The position numbers and the translations under genes were made by a program. From an uncultured Sphingomonadales bacterium (GTDB taxonomy: Bacteria > Pseudomonadota > Alphaproteobacteria > Sphingomonadales > Sphingomonadaceae): a stretch of DNA of 5,361 bases. The stretch covers positions 1-5,361 of the forward strand of contig CAIWFP010000375.1 of assembly GCA_903911985.1 (NCBI GenBank), given 5' to 3'. Positions 5,147 through 5,361 of the stretch are shown piece after piece (within the stretch, counting starts at the first letter, position 1; every line of letters starts with the position of its first letter). The notes beneath the pieces are model-generated. The model ran no database searches. It worked only from the letters and a program-made list of their open reading frames with translations, and was not told the origin of the DNA.

Positions 5147-5361
5147 ATGGCACGGCAATATTTCGGCACAGACGGCATTCGCGGGCGCACCAATGCCGGG
5201 GTGATGACGGCAGCGATCGCCATGAAGGTGGGTCAGGCCGCCGGCACCCGTTTCCTGCGCGGCGGCCATCGCCACCGGGTGGTGATCGGCAAGGACACCC
5301 GCCTGTCGGGCTATATGCTGGAAAACGCGCTGGTCGCCGGCTTCACCAGCGTGGGCATGGA
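5147..5361 (+). CDS. glmM: GlmM, phosphoglucosamine mutase (5' part, cut by window end)
   Basis: The first 71 codons of phosphoglucosamine mutase, which interconverts glucosamine-6-phosphate and glucosamine-1-phosphate in the cytoplasm. This is the step before GlmU makes UDP-GlcNAc for peptidoglycan and, where present, lipid A. The diagnostic N-terminus YFGTDGIRG (residues 5-13) separates GlmM from other alpha-D-phosphohexomutases, and VVIGKDTRLSGYMLENAL (45-62) is the conserved block after it. The catalytic phospho-serine loop (near residue 100 in the family) lies beyond the window. The ATG at 5147 has an AGGGA Shine-Dalgarno six bases upstream (5136-5140). A promoter is visible just upstream, and 268 bp separate it from the SDR gene, so it is probably its own transcription unit. 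Confidence 0.95.
   Translation, partial: MARQYFGTDGIRGRTNAGVMTAAIAMKVGQAAGTRFLRGGHRHRVVIGKDTRLSGYMLENALVAGFTSVGM

Overview
The window is a GC-rich stretch of bacterial chromosome, most likely from an alphaproteobacterium of the sphingomonad type (Novosphingobium, Sphingomonas or Sphingobium relatives). This assignment is inferred from protein sequence as I remember it: the GlmM N-terminus and the two-domain GNAT-like protein look like sphingomonad versions. No RNA genes, insertion sequences, CRISPR arrays or phage genes were seen.

Layout, left to right. (1) The 3' end of lptF and a complete lptG, 8 bp apart on the plus strand; these are the membrane subunits of the ABC transporter that extracts lipopolysaccharide-type lipids from the inner membrane. 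(2) A convergent junction with a 13-bp tandem duplication across the lptG stop codon and a GC-rich imperfect hairpin. (3) A minus-strand membrane fatty-acid desaturase with all three histidine boxes. (4) A divergent promoter region of about 150 bp holding three tandem copies of a 16-17 bp repeat. (5) A plus-strand protein of about 389 aa with GNAT-like halves, of the YghO / bacterial ceramide synthase-like group. (6) 45 bp later, a short-chain dehydrogenase/reductase (SDR) homologue in which the catalytic Tyr and Lys are replaced by Gln and Arg. (7) A 268-bp intergenic region with a G-rich 12-bp tandem repeat and small palindromes, ending in a plausible promoter. (8) The 5' end of glmM (phosphoglucosamine mutase), cut by the window edge.

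How the genes may work together. Most of the window concerns cell-envelope construction: LptFG exports outer-membrane glycolipid, and GlmM makes the GlcN-1-P needed for UDP-GlcNAc (peptidoglycan, and lipid A where present). The desaturase and the GNAT-like acyltransferase face each other across one repeat-bearing promoter region, which suggests co-regulated acyl-lipid synthesis or modification. If the GNAT-like protein is a ceramide synthase, as in Caulobacter, the region could be a sphingolipid synthesis and tailoring locus beside the lipid-export genes. That link is inference; the sequence shows adjacency and family membership only.
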